A stretch of 64,000 bases of DNA, taken from contig JBOHGH010000002.1 in NCBI GenBank assembly GCA_050699975.1, forward strand, positions 1-64,000, given 5' to 3'. Below are positions 42,601-50,261 of this stretch, piece by piece. The notes beneath the pieces are model-generated. The model worked only from the letters and a program-made list of their open reading frames with translations. It was not told the DNA's origin and ran no database searches. The translations under genes were made by a program, and so were the position numbers. Origin of the DNA: GCA-003244245 sp050699975. Its GTDB lineage: Bacteria > Actinomycetota > Actinomycetes > Mycobacteriales > Pseudonocardiaceae. The stretch's first letter is position 1. Every line of letters starts with the position of its first letter.

Positions 42601-43359
42601 ATGCCAGTGCGCCCCACGCTGCGGTGCCTCATCGATGACCTCGGTCTGAAGATCCCGCACGTCGATGATCCGCTCGATGAACTCGACCACCCTCTGCTGC
42701 GCAAGGCCAACCAGCAGTTCGCCGAACAGAGCAACAATCGTGAGCGCATCAGCTCGATCGATGCAACCGTGCTATTCAAGGTGAAAGCCCAACGTTGGCG
42801 CGGGGCAGTCTGGATCGACGCCGCTGGCAGGTCGTGGATGGTAGCGGCCGGCTGGCGCGAAGAAGGCAGCCAGGACGACTTCTACGAGGCTCTGGGCCAG
42901 GCCGCCCGCAGCGCGCGAGCCCGGTACAACGCAGAGCACAGCCCGCCTCTGGCCACCAACACGGACGTGACCCAGTGGCTGCCCAACGATGCTGACCAGG
43001 ATCGCTTCGCGGCGGAGGGGGCCGTCCGGTTGATCCGCGAGGTTGACGCAACGGTGCGCCGCCTTGTCCGTGCTTCGTTGCTCGATGGCCACGAGCACAC
43101 CGCTCACGTGGTCAATGCCTCACTCGGCGTCCTCGTGCGGGCGGATTCCGGTCACGAGACCTACATCGCCCTGCGGATCCGTGGCTCCGTGCCCAAGAAC
43201 CTGCTTATCGTGATCCTCGACCTGGTGCCCGGCTGCGATCGTAATGCCTGGTTCCCAGAGCTCGCCATGCCACACCGCGCCCTGGAGCCTGGGGAACAGG
43301 TCTGGTCGAACCTGATGGACCCGGTGGTGGCGTCGCAGCTCATTGGCAGCGGTGGGTAG
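42601..43359 (+). CDS. Unrecognised protein paired with antitoxin-like gene
   Basis: The 252-aa product shows LRCLIDDLGLKIPHVDDPLD, SIDATVLFKVKAQRWRGAVW, and WMVAAGWREEGSQDDFYEAL, then a C-terminal half with VRADSGHETYIALRIRGSV and LIVILDLVPGCDRNAWFPEL. No membrane segment, signal peptide or known catalytic motif is visible. Directly abutting the 87-aa gene, it has no ribosome site of its own, so it is translationally coupled. It may be the toxin or effector of a two-gene system; this is inference from layout only. Confidence 0.6.
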   Translation: MPVRPTLRCLIDDLGLKIPHVDDPLDELDHPLLRKANQQFAEQSNNRERISSIDATVLFKVKAQRWRGAVWIDAAGRSWMVAAGWREEGSQDDFYEALGQAARSARARYNAEHSPPLATNTDVTQWLPNDADQDRFAAEGAVRLIREVDATVRRLVRASLLDGHEHTAHVVNASLGVLVRADSGHETYIALRIRGSVPKNLLIVILDLVPGCDRNAWFPELAMPHRALEPGEQVWSNLMDPVVASQLIGSGG

Positions 43360-43453
43360 CTCCCATGCGGCTGCGCCGGCCGATCCCACGGACCTGGCAC
43401 TGATAGGTCGACGGCAAGGGGGGACCGCCAGCCGCAAGCGGTGCCGAGATCGA

Positions 43454-45580
43454 TCAATCCCCAGCGGCACGGCGACGGCGGGTCTCGGTGTCTTCGTCGA
43501 GCTGCCGCGCCGCCTCGTACTGGCCTAGCGCCCGCAGGTCGGCAGCGAGGTTGTTGGCCGAGGTCCGGGTTTGGGGGTGGTCAGCACCCAGCACCCGACG
43601 CAACCGGGCCAGGGTGTCCTCATCCAGCCGCCGCGCCGCCTCGTGCTGGCCCAGCGCCCGCAGGTTGAGGGCGAGGTTGTTGGCCGAGGCCAGGGTGTCG
43701 GGGTGCTCCGCACCCAGCACGCGACGCGACCGGGCCAGGGTGTCCTCAGCCAGCCGCCGCGCCGCCTCATACTGCCCCAACCCCCACAGGTCGACGGCGA
43801 GGCTGCTGGCCGAGGTGAGGGTGTCCGGGTGCTCCTCACCCAGCACCCGACACTGCCGGGCCAGGGTGTCCTCATTCAGCCGCCGCGCCGCCTCATAGTG
43901 CCCCAACGCCCCCAGGTCGGCGGCGAGGTTGCTGGCCGAGGCCAGGGTGTCGGGGTGCTCCTGGCCCAGCACCCGCTGCTTCCGGGTCAGGGTGTCCTCA
44001 TCCAGTCGCCGCGCCGCCTCGTACTGGCCCAACGCCCGCAGGTTGAGGGCGAGGTTGTTGGCCGAGATCAGGGTGTCGGGGTGCTCGTCACCCTGCACCC
44101 GGCGCCGCCGGGCCAGGGTGTCCTCATTCAGCCGCCGCGCCGCCTCGTACTGCCCCAACGCCCACAGGTTGAGGGCGAGGTTGCTGGCCGAGGTCAGGGT
44201 GTCGGGGTGCTCGTCACCCAGCACCCGACGCCGCAGTTCCAGGGCGCGCTCGATGAGCGGCAGGCTCGCGGCCGCTGGTTCTCCGCGGGTCAGCAGGTAA
44301 CGGGCGGTCGCGTTGAGCAGCCACGCGACGTCGTCGCCGGCGTCATCGAGAGCACGGCCGGCGTCGGTGGCAGCCAGAGCGTGGGGGAGGAGCCGTCGCC
44401 ATTGCGGCCAGTCGCCGGGGTTGGTCCACGGGTCGGGTGGGACTGCGGCGCACAGCAGCCGGACCGTGGTCACGGCCAGGTCGGGCTCGGCTGCCTCGGC
44501 GGCCGACCGGGCGCGCAGGATGGCCTGGACGAGCCGGTGCAGTTGCAGGCTGTCGGTCTCCACCCGGGCCACGGACCGGGTGCGCAGCAGCCGGGTCAGG
44601 CGAGCGAACGTCAGCGGGTCGCCGGCTGTGGCGGCGAGCGCGCCGGGCAGCACCTCCGGGTGCGCGGTGAACAGGGTGACGGGGATGGGTTCGGGAGCGA
44701 GGTAGGCGCACAGAGTGAGCAGGTGCAGCGCGGCGGGTTCGTCGGCGGCGAGCCGGTCAAAAGCCACCTGCCAGCTGGCGGCCAAAGACACCGAATATCC
44801 CGTGGGCACTTCTTCGGCCAGCAGTTCGGCGGCCCTGGTGTCCAGCAACCGCAGGTAGGCATCGGTGGACAGGCCGGTCTCGTCCAGGTAGGCGGCGGTT
44901 TGGGCCACCGCCAGCGGCAGATTGTCCACTGCGTCGGCGATCCGGGCCGCGTCGTGAGCCGACAGCCGAGGTACCCGCCGCACCAGCAGGCTGGCGGATT
45001 CGCCGGGGTCGAACAGATCGACCCGTACCGTGGTGGCCAGCCCGCTCCACCGCGGGTTGCGGGAGGTGATGAGGACCTGCCCCGCACCGCCGGGCAGCAA
45101 CGGTGCCAGTAGCTTCGGGTTCTCGGCGTTGTCGTAGATCAGCAACCACCGATCCCGATCCCGCAACGCGCCCAGTAGCCGCGGCACCGCGGACGTGGTG
45201 GGGTCGCTCTCGGCGGCGAGGTCCAGGGCGCGGGCCAGCTCAGCCAGGCGTTCCGGGATGAGCGCGGGTTCTTCTGAGGGCACCCACCACACCACGTCGT
45301 AGTCGTCGCCGTGGCGGTGGGCGTACTCGATGGCCAGCGCGGTCTTGCCGATCCCGCCCATGCCATGCAGCGCGTGCGCCACCGTCGCGCCACCGGCGAG
45401 GAGCGAACGTCGCAGGTCAGCGAGCAACTCGGCGCGGCCGGTGAACTGAGCGCTGCGGGCGGGCACGTTCCAGATCCGGCCGATCGGTGCCCGCTGCGAC
45501 TCGGCTCGCGGTAGTTCGACCAGCGCCTGATACACCGCCGTGTGAAGCTTCTCCGGGCTACAGACCATCGCCGCGGTCAT
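43454..45580 (-). CDS. NB-ARC/STAND ATPase with TPR array
   Basis: The 708-aa product has an NB-ARC-type ATPase at about 45-300 (VPARSAQFTGRAELLADLRR, P-loop HGMGGIGKTALAIEYA, Walker B RWLLIYDNAE, NLPLAVAQTAAYL). A winged-helix/linker region follows, then six 42-residue TPR units from about 455 (consensus RRVLGxEHPDTLxSAxNL, LGxYEAARRLxEDTLA). Such proteins sense a ligand through the repeats and oligomerise on ATP binding. It overlaps the upstream DUF4062 gene by 4 nt, so the pair resembles a split NLR-type immune receptor. Some relatives belong to FxSxx-COOH peptide systems, but no radical SAM FxsB is adjacent. Confidence 0.85.
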   Translation of the reverse strand: MTAAMVCSPEKLHTAVYQALVELPRAESQRAPIGRIWNVPARSAQFTGRAELLADLRRSLLAGGATVAHALHGMGGIGKTALAIEYAHRHGDDYDVVWWVPSEEPALIPERLAELARALDLAAESDPTTSAVPRLLGALRDRDRWLLIYDNAENPKLLAPLLPGGAGQVLITSRNPRWSGLATTVRVDLFDPGESASLLVRRVPRLSAHDAARIADAVDNLPLAVAQTAAYLDETGLSTDAYLRLLDTRAAELLAEEVPTGYSVSLAASWQVAFDRLAADEPAALHLLTLCAYLAPEPIPVTLFTAHPEVLPGALAATAGDPLTFARLTRLLRTRSVARVETDSLQLHRLVQAILRARSAAEAAEPDLAVTTVRLLCAAVPPDPWTNPGDWPQWRRLLPHALAATDAGRALDDAGDDVAWLLNATARYLLTRGEPAAASLPLIERALELRRRVLGDEHPDTLTSASNLALNLWALGQYEAARRLNEDTLARRRRVQGDEHPDTLISANNLALNLRALGQYEAARRLDEDTLTRKQRVLGQEHPDTLASASNLAADLGALGHYEAARRLNEDTLARQCRVLGEEHPDTLTSASSLAVDLWGLGQYEAARRLAEDTLARSRRVLGAEHPDTLASANNLALNLRALGQHEAARRLDEDTLARLRRVLGADHPQTRTSANNLAADLRALGQYEAARQLDEDTETRRRRAAGD

Positions 45581-46011
45581 CCGGCGTCGCGCAGCTGGGC
45601 GCGAAACGCCTCCTGCCGCCGGCCGTATTCCAGATCAACAAGCAGCTCCCGATCGCCTTGTGTCTTGTCGTCGAGCAGAAACACCAGCCGCGGCTTGCCG
45701 GCTTCGCCAGCGACCTCGAACTCCAGCTCGGTGTAGGACAGCTCCGGGCGGTCCCGTACCGGCGAGCCGTACCGGAAACCGACGATGGCGACGTACACAT
45801 CCGCGGCCCGTACCGCCTTGCGGCATACGTCACTAGGCTGCTCATCCCGGGCGGCGAAGTAGGCCATGTCGGTGACCGCGTCACCGGCCCGCGACACCGC
45901 CCGCTCCGCCGCGTCCACAAAGGACCCGCCACGGGGCAGCCGACGCAGCTCCGAGGTGTGGCTCAAGAAGACCCGTCGCGGCTGCCCCACGGTGCACAGC
46001 ATGTCACCCAC
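45577..46011 (-). CDS. DUF4062 (TIR-like) domain protein
   Basis: The 144-aa product opens QPRRVFLSHTSELRRLP, then AERAVSRAGDAVTDMAYFAA, SDVCRKAVRAADVYVAIVGF and RYGSPVRDRPELSYTELEFE. This is the DUF4062 fold, a distant relative of TIR domains that usually sits in front of STAND ATPases. Here it is a separate gene overlapping the NB-ARC gene by 4 nt. It may be the effector or signalling part. GTG at 46011 is given; an ATG at 46002 is equally possible. An 11-bp inverted repeat covers the start region and could control initiation or bind a regulator. Confidence 0.75.
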   Translation of the reverse strand: MGDMLCTVGQPRRVFLSHTSELRRLPRGGSFVDAAERAVSRAGDAVTDMAYFAARDEQPSDVCRKAVRAADVYVAIVGFRYGSPVRDRPELSYTELEFEVAGEAGKPRLVFLLDDKTQGDRELLVDLEYGRRQEAFRAQLRDAG

Positions 46012-46033
46012 CCGCCACGGATGGGTGACATGC
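45999..46033. repeat. 11-bp inverted repeat over the DUF4062 start
   Basis: GCATGTCACCC (45999-46009) and GGGTGACATGC (46023-46033) are perfect complements with a 13-nt spacer. Both candidate start codons (46011, 46002) lie in it. It could be an operator for the upstream XRE protein or an mRNA hairpin masking the start. Confidence 0.65.
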
Positions 46034-46035
46034 GA

Positions 46036-46248
46036 TCAGCCGTCGAGGCGCCCGGCCTTGACCACCGCGGTGAAGGCGCTCCACTCGGCCGGGCTGACCG
46101 CGAGCATGGGGCTGGCGTCACCGAGTTTGCTGTCCCGCACCAGCCGGTGACCAGGTACGAAGGCCACCTCGACGCACTGCGCTTGGGCGGCGCTGTAGCT
46201 ACTGGTGAACCAGTGGGCACCCGGGTACTCGGGCCTGTCGTGTCCCAT
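46036..46248 (-). CDS. DUF397 protein
   Basis: The 70-aa product contains HWFTSSYSAAQAQCVEVAF, then VRDSKLGDASPMLAVSPAEW and SAFTAVVKAGRLDG, the full DUF397 pattern (W-SSYS-----CVEVA, VRDSK, F--W--F). These small proteins act with Scr1-type XRE regulators as paired partners in streptomycetes and relatives, and are sometimes compared to toxin-antitoxin pairs. It follows the XRE gene by 25 nt on the same strand. Confidence 0.9.
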   Translation of the reverse strand: MGHDRPEYPGAHWFTSSYSAAQAQCVEVAFVPGHRLVRDSKLGDASPMLAVSPAEWSAFTAVVKAGRLDG

Positions 46249-46273
46249 CGGGGGATTGTCCTCTCCGGCATCG

Positions 46274-47137
46274 TCAGGCGAGCTGCGCCGCCGCTTGCCG
46301 GATGATATCCAGGGACTCCACCGGGCCCAGCGCGGCGGCCTGCAACCGGCCCCACAAGCTACCGTATGCGGCCACCGCGTCCAAGGCATCAAGGTAGCGC
46401 GCGTCCTCGTAGGACTCGACGTAGATGAACTCCAGCGGTGAGGCGATGCCCGGAGCGGGGATGCGGAGCAGGGTGAAACGGTAGACGATCCGGCCCGAGA
46501 AGGTCCTGGCATCGAACGGCAGCACCTGGATCTGCACGTTGTGCAGCCGCGCCGTCTCGGCGAGAGAGTCCAACTGCTCGGCCATCACCTCGCGGCCGCC
46601 GACCTGCCGTCGCAGGCAGGATTCGGAGAGCACGAACGACACCTCGGGCGGGTCCTCCCTGGTGAGGATCGCTTGGCGATCCTTGCGAGCCTGGACCTCG
46701 TCCTCCAGATTGTCGGCCGGGCCGAGCGGCTGGGCATCGGCGTACAGCGCCCGGATGTAGCCGTCGGTCTGTAACAGCCCGGGGATCACCTCGACCTCGA
46801 CGGACCGCAACGTGGCGGCGTCACGCTCCAGGTCCACGAACATCCGGAACCACTCCGGGTACACCGCGCGGTAGCCATCCCACCGGCCGCGCCGGCGCTG
46901 GCCGCGGGCCAGGTCGAGCAGGATCTCGATGTGCTCGCCTGCGTCGCCGTAGAACTCGGCGAGCATCTTGACGTCGCCCGCGGCGATGTCGCTCTGCGCC
47001 AGCTCGATGCGGCTGATCTTGCTGACCCGGCAGCCGAGGTGCCGGGCGGCCTGCTCGGGCGTGACGCCGGATTCGTCGCGCAGCCGCTTCAGCTCGTTGG
47101 AGAGCACCAGGCGGCGGACGGTCGGAGTGGTTCCCAT
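46274..47137 (-). CDS. XRE-family (Scr1-type) transcriptional regulator
   Basis: The 287-aa product has an N-terminal HTH (LSNELKRLRDESGVTPEQAA, RHLGCRVSKISRIELAQSDI) and the long Scr1/DUF5753 C-terminal domain (EWFRMFVDLERDAATLRSVE, EVIPGLLQTDGYIRALY, VQIQVLPFDA). These are pleiotropic actinomycete regulators encoded next to DUF397 partners. The divergent promoter region contains a perfect 10-bp palindrome and a 9-bp inverted repeat that are its likely operators. GGAGG lies about 9 nt before the ATG. Confidence 0.9.
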   Translation of the reverse strand: MGTTPTVRRLVLSNELKRLRDESGVTPEQAARHLGCRVSKISRIELAQSDIAAGDVKMLAEFYGDAGEHIEILLDLARGQRRRGRWDGYRAVYPEWFRMFVDLERDAATLRSVEVEVIPGLLQTDGYIRALYADAQPLGPADNLEDEVQARKDRQAILTREDPPEVSFVLSESCLRRQVGGREVMAEQLDSLAETARLHNVQIQVLPFDARTFSGRIVYRFTLLRIPAPGIASPLEFIYVESYEDARYLDALDAVAAYGSLWGRLQAAALGPVESLDIIRQAAAQLA

Positions 47138-47216
47138 CTCGCACTGCCTCCGGGGTAAGTGGGTCCGCGGCCCGTCACCAAGCACGCTGTCCGCATCACC
47201 TGTACGGGCGACTTCT

Positions 47217-47270
47217 ATCCTAGGATTCCTATCGCTACTCTTCCTGTCATGCCGTTGGGCGGGAATCCTA
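47217..47270. promoter_or_regulatory. Probable XRE operator region
   Basis: ATCCTAGGAT (47217-47226) is a perfect palindrome. TAGGATTCC (47221-47229) and GGAATCCTA (47262-47270) are perfect inverted copies 32 nt apart. The segment is AT-rich for this genome and lies between divergent genes. Confidence 0.55.
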
Positions 47271-47392
47271 TATTGGGTATGCAGGCTACCCCGGCCGTTC
47301 GACGCGCGAGCAGCCCGATGGGCAGGGCCGGACCCCGACGCCCCCTGCCCATCGGGTGTTCCAGCGCCACCAGGTCGGACCGGAGGTGACCC

Positions 47393-47794
47393 GTGGCCAA
47401 TCACCACCGCACGGCCCCACTGCTGCGCCTACTCGGCCGGCTGGGCTGGCAGCGTGATCCCGACCTGTGGGCCGTGCAGTGCCGCGACGGGCACGGACGC
47501 CGGGCGCGCATCCTCGTCCACCTCGGTACGGCCGGAGTCTGCCTCACGGTGCCCGATCACGGCCCGCTGCAGCTGAGCGTGCTGCAGGCCGGGCAGCTGC
47601 GCGCAACTCTGCGGGACGCATTCCTCAGTCTCGAGCGCCTCGCCGGCCCCGACGGGTGGTCCACCATGGTCGAGTCCCAGCGCGGCAGGTCGGCGACACC
47701 ACCACCGGTCCGTTCGCCGAGTTTCCGGGAGCGCGTCCCGGTACGGATCCCCGCCCGACCGTCGGTGGCGCGGCTGCGCCTGCGGCAGCGGTGA
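47393..47794 (+). CDS. Hypothetical protein divergent from the XRE gene
   Basis: The 133-aa product begins ANHHRTAPLLRLLGRLGWQR and has a globular stretch to about residue 95 (RARILVHLGTAGVCLTVPDH, LRATLRDAFLSLERLAGPDG), then a basic, Pro/Arg-rich tail. No domain recognised. GGAGG sits 6 nt upstream of the GTG. Its position, divergent from an Scr1-type regulator, is common in Pseudonocardiales and suggests it is a target of that regulator (inference). Confidence 0.55.
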   Translation: MANHHRTAPLLRLLGRLGWQRDPDLWAVQCRDGHGRRARILVHLGTAGVCLTVPDHGPLQLSVLQAGQLRATLRDAFLSLERLAGPDGWSTMVESQRGRSATPPPVRSPSFRERVPVRIPARPSVARLRLRQR

Positions 47795-47811
47795 ACGCCG
47801 CTTGGCGCTGC

Positions 47812-48525
47812 TCAGGCGGCGTCGTGGAAGATCACGCCGAGGGCGTGCCGGCGGCCGCTGCGCAGGACGGACACGCCGTGGCGCATGGTGATCCGGTGGT
47901 AGCCGCGGGTGCCGGATCCCGGCCGGTATCGGGTCGGCCAGATCACCGCCTGGCCCTGGTCGAGGGTGACCGCGGTGCCCCGGGACTGCGCCCTGGGCAG
48001 GTTTTCCACCAGCAGGAACTCCCCGCCAGTGTAGTCCTTATCCAGCTGCGACAGCGCGACCATCGCCTGCAGCGGGAAGGCGTGCTCGCCGTAGAGGTCC
48101 TGGTGCAGGCAGTTGTAGTCGCCCTCGCGGTAGCGCAGCACCAACGGGGTCGGCCGGGTTTGCCCGGCCGCGTGGCAGCGGTTCAGGAAGTCTTCCAGCC
48201 GGTCGGGGAACCGCTCGGGCAGCCGCAACCGCTCGTACCAGCTGTTCGCCACCGGGACCAGCCGCGGGTACAGCGCCTGCCGGAGCTGGTCCACCGCATC
48301 TGGCAGCGGATGGTCGAAGTACTGGTACTGCCCGGAGCCGAACCGGTACCGGGCCATGTCCACCCGCGCCCGCCAATGCGTGGGCTGGTCGTAGAGCCCG
48401 ACCAGCTCGTCGCACCGAGCGGCGGACAGTACCGGCGGGGTGACCGCGTAGCCGCGCCGGTCCAGTGACTCGCACAGCTGCGGCCAATCCCAGCCGCGCA
48501 CCGTGGCGCTGATCGAGTCGGTCAT
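47812..48525 (-). CDS. 2OG-Fe(II) oxygenase (alkylation-repair associated)
   Basis: The 237-aa product has the iron ligands HQD (in CLHQDLYGEHAFPLQ) and a distal His in GTRGYHRITMRHG, followed by a 2-oxoglutarate-binding Arg in RSGRRHALGVIFHD. It follows the Ada-like gene with a 4-nt ATGA overlap, so it is translationally coupled to it. Members of this group are found beside ada/alkA genes and probably act in oxidative demethylation of DNA or a related repair step. It is not AlkB proper, whose motif set differs. Confidence 0.8.
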   Translation of the reverse strand: MTDSISATVRGWDWPQLCESLDRRGYAVTPPVLSAARCDELVGLYDQPTHWRARVDMARYRFGSGQYQYFDHPLPDAVDQLRQALYPRLVPVANSWYERLRLPERFPDRLEDFLNRCHAAGQTRPTPLVLRYREGDYNCLHQDLYGEHAFPLQAMVALSQLDKDYTGGEFLLVENLPRAQSRGTAVTLDQGQAVIWPTRYRPGSGTRGYHRITMRHGVSVLRSGRRHALGVIFHDAA

Positions 48526-49310
48526 GACGTCTCCCGGACTGCGACTACAGCGGTGGGCCGGCAGTGCTGGCACGGCCGGTAGCCGGCGAGCTGGGCGGCC
48601 GCCACCGAGGCGAAGCCCTGCCGGTGTGCCGGGGTGATACGGCGGGCATCGGAACAGGACGGGAAGCACACCACGCCAGTGGTGTCACTGGCCAGGTAGC
48701 GCACCCCGCGGCGAGCCAGCTCACCGATCTCGGCGAGGTTGGTGCCTTCGACCGCCAGCAGCCGGGACTTCGTCTCGGTGCCGAACACATAGTCGCCGAC
48801 CGTGCCGTCGGAGCGGATCACCCGGTGGCAGCCGATGAGCACTGGCACGGGGTTGCGGCCCAGCGCCGAGCCCACCGCGCGCACCGCACCGGGGCGGCCC
48901 ACCTGCTCGGCGATCCAGCGGTAGGGCCGCACTTGGCCGCGGGGGATGGTGGCCGCTGCATGGAGTACGGCCTGGTCGAAGGCGGTCAGCTCACGCAGGT
49001 CGAATCGCAGCGCGGTGACCCGCCCGGTGCGCAGCGCGGGCAACAGCCCTGTCGGTGGCCGGGTGCCGGGCTGCAGCGGCCGGGCGAACCGGGCGCGGAA
49101 GCCGGCCGCGAACTCCGCGTCGGAGTCACCGACCGCGTCGCCGGTCCGGACGTAGGCAATGCCCGCCTCGGTGGAGGCCACATAGAGCGGACCGACCGGG
49201 CCCGGCACGCGCACCCACCGGGCGACGACCCGGTCGAGCAGCCGGGAGGGCGGGTCGACGGCCAGCTCGGCTAGTGCGGCGGCCAGCGGGTCGTGGTTAT
49301 CGCTGATCAT
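48522..49310 (-). CDS. Domain-permuted Ada: MGMT domain followed by Ada methylphosphotriester domain
   Basis: The 262-aa product has a methylguanine-DNA methyltransferase domain (PRGQVRPYRWIAEQVGRPGA, active site GCHRVI with Cys161; the usual Pro before Cys is Gly) and, at the C-terminus, the Ada zinc domain (VVCFPSCSDARR with Cys215 and Cys219, RPCQHC with Cys247 and Cys250). In E. coli Ada, the phosphotriester domain is N-terminal and an AraC domain lies between. Here the order is reversed and the AraC part is missing, so the adjacent sigma factor may supply transcription control. It overlaps the sigma gene by 14 nt. Confidence 0.85.
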   Translation of the reverse strand: MISDNHDPLAAALAELAVDPPSRLLDRVVARWVRVPGPVGPLYVASTEAGIAYVRTGDAVGDSDAEFAAGFRARFARPLQPGTRPPTGLLPALRTGRVTALRFDLRELTAFDQAVLHAAATIPRGQVRPYRWIAEQVGRPGAVRAVGSALGRNPVPVLIGCHRVIRSDGTVGDYVFGTETKSRLLAVEGTNLAEIGELARRGVRYLASDTTGVVCFPSCSDARRITPAHRQGFASVAAAQLAGYRPCQHCRPTAVVAVRETS

Positions 49311-49893
49311 GAGACACCTCGCAGACGTCAGGCTGGGCAGACAGTTCTCGGAGCCGGCGCAAGCCCCGGGAGATATGCGACTTCACGGTTCCCGGCGGGC
49401 AGCCCATCACGTCGGCGATCTCGCTGATCGGCAGGTCATTGACGTGCCGTAGCACCACCGCGATCCGCTGCCGCTCGGGTAGCTGGGCCAGCTGGTCGGC
49501 CAGCTGCCGGTCGGTCTCGTGCCGCTCGATCGCCGCTGCCACGTCGGCACGGGGATCGATCGGTTCGACCACGCCCGTCAGATCCACCGTTGTCGGGCGC
49601 CGGGCGGCGGCCCGGGTGTGGTTGCGCCAGACGTTGAGCAGGATCGTCACCAGCCAGGCCCGGGGCTGCAGCGCCAGGATCCGCTCTGGTGGGTAGTCGC
49701 GCAGTGCGCGATACGCCCGTAGGAACGCCTCCGCGGTGAGATCCTCGGCGTCAGCTCGCTGCCCGCACACCCGCACTGCGACCGAGAACACCAGCCGGCG
49801 GTAGGCGTCGAACAGCTGGACGAAACCGCCGTCGAGATCCTTGCTCAGCGCGACCAGCACGGGCGCCGTGTCGCGCGTCTCGGTAACGCTCAT
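49297..49893 (-). CDS. ECF-type RNA polymerase sigma factor
   Basis: The 198-aa product has region 2 (FVQLFDAYRRLVFSVAVRVC, then QRADAEDLTAEAFLRAYRAL) and region 4 (LPERQRIAVVLRHVNDLPIS, EIADVMGCPPGTVKSHISRG). No anti-sigma gene is adjacent. The next gene begins inside its end (14-nt overlap), so it is co-expressed with the alkylation-repair genes, which it probably activates. A deleted second copy lies 350 nt away (50262-50327). Confidence 0.9.
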   Translation of the reverse strand: MSVTETRDTAPVLVALSKDLDGGFVQLFDAYRRLVFSVAVRVCGQRADAEDLTAEAFLRAYRALRDYPPERILALQPRAWLVTILLNVWRNHTRAAARRPTTVDLTGVVEPIDPRADVAAAIERHETDRQLADQLAQLPERQRIAVVLRHVNDLPISEIADVMGCPPGTVKSHISRGLRRLRELSAQPDVCEVSHDQR

Positions 49894-49996
49894 GTCCCAG
49901 GGAACCCCGACACGCTTGCCACGGTTGCATCATGGGTCACCGGCGGGTCGGCCTCCTATACTCGGCTTATCATAGTGGAATCTATGACGGATTCGC

Positions 49997-50221
49997 TTAG
50001 ACGAAACCAAATCCCAGCGCCAAACGGAGGCCAGCTAGAACGCAAGCCAGGATGCAGATGTTGCGCCCATTGGTGCGTTTACTGAGGAGGCCGAAGATGA
50101 GGCCGACGACGCCGATGACGAGCGCGATCCAGGCGAAAATCGCACCGATGACGGGTAGAATTCCCGTCAAAATCACGATGAGAGTAGCAAGGATACCGAG
50201 GACGATGGCAATCAGGTTCAT
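49997..50221 (-). CDS. Small two/three-helix membrane protein
   Basis: The 74-aa product has hydrophobic segments LIAIVLGILATLIVILTGIL, IGAIFAWIALVIGVVGLIFG and ILACVLAGLRLALGFG. It resembles short DUF4190-like membrane proteins. The start at 50221 has CATAAT 6 nt upstream, possibly a -10 box for leaderless expression. Function is unknown. Confidence 0.6.
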   Translation of the reverse strand: MNLIAIVLGILATLIVILTGILPVIGAIFAWIALVIGVVGLIFGLLSKRTNGRNICILACVLAGLRLALGFGFV

Positions 50222-50261
50222 ACCCCTATTATGCGCCGCAGCCTCCACCACCGCCGGGCGT

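Noticed and set aside
43571..45112. A 513-codon frame with repeated PGQGVLIQPPRRLVL blocks antisense to the NB-ARC gene
   Set aside because: The repetition only reflects the TPR repeats on the other strand. I also considered a CRISPR or protein-repeat array, but the 126-bp period is coding TPR units.
43454..46011. An FxSxx-COOH (FxsA/B/C/T) radical SAM peptide system
   Set aside because: The NB-ARC-TPR protein resembles FxsT-type proteins, but there is no FxsB radical SAM gene or FxSxx-ending peptide in this block. The radical SAM cluster at 20-22 kb has a different precursor end (DNPF).
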